From contig PLSJ01000403.1 in the NCBI GenBank assembly GCA_003165115.1, positions 1 through 5,984 of the forward strand: a stretch of 5,984 nucleotides of DNA. Reading direction: 5' to 3'. The notes beneath the pieces were generated by a model. The model did no database searches. It saw nothing but the letters and a program-made list of their open reading frames with translations, and was not told the origin of the DNA. Of this stretch, positions 4,586-5,984 are shown in pieces; the first letter of the stretch is position 1; each line of letters opens with the position of its first letter. Made by a program: the position numbers and the translations under genes. This DNA is from Syntrophaceae bacterium (GTDB lineage Bacteria; Desulfobacterota; Syntrophorhabdia; Syntrophorhabdales; WCHB1-27).

Positions 4586-4783
4586 GAAAGAGACCACCTC
4601 GTTCCTGTGCGTCGCCTGGGCCGTGGTCGTCGAGACCCCGCCGGGAAAGAACGTCCCGATAAAGGGGGTGAAGAAGGTATAGGTGTACGTCGTCACCACC
4701 CTCATGTAGTCGCCGGGGTTCCCCGCGTTCTGCTCCCCTGTCCAACCCGTCGGATCGCCGCTGAACAACGCCTGAAGCGGCGC
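4586..4783 (-). pseudogene. TadE-like pilus assembly protein remnant, C-terminal part only
   Basis: Reading leftward, a frame gives LFSGDPTGWTGEQNAGNPGD, then YMRVVTTYTYTFFTPFIGTF and THRNEVVSF. This is the characteristic C-terminal pattern of TadE/TadG-like pseudopilin proteins: an RV.V.Y.Y..FTPFIG segment and a final RNE. The N-terminal transmembrane half expected in the family is absent. The only start available is a TTG at 4768 with no convincing ribosome site. Homology begins about a dozen bases after the terminator of the neighbouring gene and then runs into the TPR remnant. The original TadE stop is gone; the frame continues as non-homologous sequence to TAA at 4528-4526. I read this as a decayed, deletion-joined fragment of a Tad pilus locus. 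Confidence 0.6.
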
Positions 4784-4789
4784 GCACCC

Positions 4790-4822
4790 AAAAAAAGGCC
4801 CGGAAGTCTGTCCTTCCGGGCC
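4790..4822 (-). terminator. Intrinsic terminator of the repeat-rich PEP-CTERM gene
   Basis: On the minus strand GGCCCGGAAG (4822-4813) and CTTCCGGGCC (4806-4797) form a perfect 10-bp stem with loop GACAGA, followed by seven T (4796-4790). It lies 24 bases past the stop of the gene at 4846. It also shields the decayed fragments downstream from transcription. Confidence 0.88.
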
Positions 4823-4845
4823 TTTCTCGACGAGCCGTGAGAATA

Positions 4846-5984
4846 CTATTTCCTGGTCCTCCTCCTTATGCCGGTGAGGGCGAGCAGGCCCGGACCAAGC
4901 AGCAGCAGACCCGCGGGGACAGGGACCGCGCTCGGGGCAGTCTCGAACACCAGGAAGCCGCCGTTGAAATCGATGGTGCCCCCGTTGTTGGTGAGCGTCG
5001 TGTAGAACAGGGTGCCGGGCTCCAGGATGAGGATCGCGCCCGGATCGAGGATGATCGTCGGAATGTACGTGCCGCCGCCGCCGAGGGTGATGACGTGGCT
5101 TCCGGAAGTGAACTCGAAGGTGTCGCCGCTCGACGCGTGGAGCACGCCCTCCTGCGTGAAATCGCCCGTGATGGTTATGGTGGAGGGGTCGGTGAACCAG
5201 GACCCGTAGTTGAAGACGCTGCCGCCGAAGGTGACGTTCGAGAAGTTGATGCCGAAGAACCCGCCCGCGTTGTTCGTCACCGTGCCCGCAAAAATGACGT
5301 TCGCCGCGTTCACGTTAAAATTCCCATTGTTTGTCACCGAGGCGCCGAAGGTGTTGGGTGTGACGGGCGCACCGGTCACGCTCACGTAGCCGTTGTTTTG
5401 GAGGCTGCCCGTAACCGTGCCGCCGGAGTAGCTGAACGTGCCCTTATTGACGATGGTCGTTGCGCTCAGGGTGCCGCCGGAGAGGTTGTAGTTGCCGTAT
5501 CCCGACGTGCCGCCGGCGATGGAGAGGTTGCCCGTCGTGTGGGTGCCCCCCGACTGGTTGAAGGTGCCGCTTCCGTTATAGCCGACATAGGTGGCGCCGG
5601 TCGTGAGGCTGCCGTTCGCAAGCGTGTAGGTGCCGCTAGCGCCGGGGTTGTAGCCCAAATACAGGCTGCCCGTCGTGAACGTGCCTCCGTTGGCGGCCTG
5701 CGTGGTGCCGTTGTTCCATATCTGCCCCTGGGTGAAGCTGCCCTGTCCCCCGTAGCCGACGTAGGTGTTGCCGGAAACGGCGAGGGTGCCGTCGGCGAGG
5801 GTATAGGAGGGCCAGCCATTATCGTTGGCGGTCGGGGTGAGCCCTATATAGAGGTTGGGGGTGGTGACCGTGTTCGTCAAAGGACCGCCCGGCAGGGGCT
5901 GCCATGCGCCGGTGGTGTCCAGATAAGAGGAAGAGGTCGTCCAGGTGCCGCTCGCGTCCTGGTATGGCTTCCCTTGGGTAAAGC
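4846..5984 (-). CDS. Repeat-rich surface protein with PEP-CTERM-type tail, C-terminal part (runs off right edge)
   Basis: The frame is open from the right edge (first full codon 5982-5980) to TAG at 4848-4846, giving 378 visible residues; the N-terminus and signal peptide lie outside. A TTG at 5880 is not the start, because repeat-like sequence continues upstream. The protein is extremely rich in Gly, Thr, Asn and Ser, with no cysteine visible. Residues 43-192 carry tandem units of about 22-34 residues starting (N/S/A)xYxG, as in autotransporter-like beta-helix surface proteins. A less regular beta-rich region follows (to about 345). The tail (353-378) is VPVPAGLLLL, a helix with GPGL, then GIRRRTRK: a PEP-CTERM-type exosortase signal. 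It is probably exported, cleaved near VPVP and released or anchored in the extracellular matrix. Its own terminator lies at 4790-4822. Confidence 0.92.
   Translation of the reverse strand, partial: FTQGKPYQDASGTWTTSSSYLDTTGAWQPLPGGPLTNTVTTPNLYIGLTPTANDNGWPSYTLADGTLAVSGNTYVGYGGQGSFTQGQIWNNGTTQAANGGTFTTGSLYLGYNPGASGTYTLANGSLTTGATYVGYNGSGTFNQSGGTHTTGNLSIAGGTSGYGNYNLSGGTLSATTIVNKGTFSYSGGTVTGSLQNNGYVSVTGAPVTPNTFGASVTNNGNFNVNAANVIFAGTVTNNAGGFFGINFSNVTFGGSVFNYGSWFTDPSTITITGDFTQEGVLHASSGDTFEFTSGSHVITLGGGGTYIPTIILDPGAILILEPGTLFYTTLTNNGGTIDFNGGFLVFETAPSAVPVPAGLLLLGPGLLALTGIRRRTRK
5407..5856 (-). repeat. Coding tandem repeats (beta-helix-like rungs) in the surface protein
   Basis: Units begin at visible residues 43, 72, 106, 130, 152 and 175 with NLYIG, NTYVG, SLYLG, ATYVG, NLSIA and TTIVN. 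They alternate between two flavours: one centred on YTLADGTL, YTLANGSL or YNLSGGTL, the other on FTQG, FNQSGGT or FSYSGGT. The first residues at the window edge (FTQG) fit the second flavour, so the array continues to the right. Unit lengths are 22-34 residues, and the longer ones carry Trp/Asn-rich insertions. Confidence 0.75.

Noticed and set aside
4607..4840. Plus-strand frame spanning the terminator region
   Set aside because: It is Arg/Pro-rich with no domain, antisense to the TadE-like remnant and crossing a perfect terminator hairpin. Not coding.
5407..5856. CRISPR-like spacing of repeats
   Set aside because: The repeats are degenerate at DNA level, in frame, and encode regular protein units. 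There are no identical repeats with unique spacers.
5878..5880. TTG at 5880 as the start of the right-hand surface protein
   Set aside because: The frame stays open to the edge, and the upstream residues (FTQG..., Gly/Thr/Ser-rich) look like more repeat. The gene is partial, not started here.

Overview
GC-rich bacterial chromosome segment from a didermic (Gram-negative type) organism. Three things point that way: a TonB-dependent outer-membrane receptor, two exported proteins ending in PEP-CTERM-type (exosortase) sorting tails, and a GEMM-I cyclic-dinucleotide riboswitch whose core closely resembles the Geobacter-type aptamers. A Desulfuromonadota/Desulfobacterota (former Deltaproteobacteria) host fits best, but no marker gene proves it.

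Layout. 1-1200 (-): N-terminal 400 codons of a TonB-dependent receptor that runs off the left edge. 1201-1428: its leader, with a strong promoter, two small hairpins and a perfect intrinsic terminator directly before the receptor's ribosome site, which looks like a transcription attenuator. 1429-2658 (-): soluble PAS-containing sensor histidine kinase. 2659-2895: divergent promoter region. 2896-2985 (+): possible 29-residue ORF with a strong Shine-Dalgarno. 2982-3209: sigma70-like promoter, GEMM-I riboswitch (3012-3121) and expression platform. 3210-3833 (+): secreted PEP-CTERM protein under the riboswitch, closed by a strong terminator. 4012-4311 (+): DUF202 small membrane protein with its own promoter. 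4349-4783 (-): decayed gene remnants, a TadE-like C-terminus fused to a frameshifted TPR C-terminus. 4790-4822 (-): terminator of the last gene. 4846-5984 (-): C-terminal 378 codons of a large repeat-rich surface protein with a second PEP-CTERM-type tail, running off the right edge.

How the parts relate. The main theme is cell-surface or matrix biology. The two exported proteins share almost the same 26-residue tail, so one exosortase encoded elsewhere probably processes both. One is preceded by a cyclic-dinucleotide riboswitch, which links an exosortase substrate directly to c-di-GMP-type signalling. The kinase and TonB receptor form a separate leftward unit, but the receptor has its own promoter and an apparent attenuator. 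Its ligand and the effector sensed by its leader cannot be named from the sequence. No tRNA, rRNA, CRISPR array, IS element or phage gene was seen.
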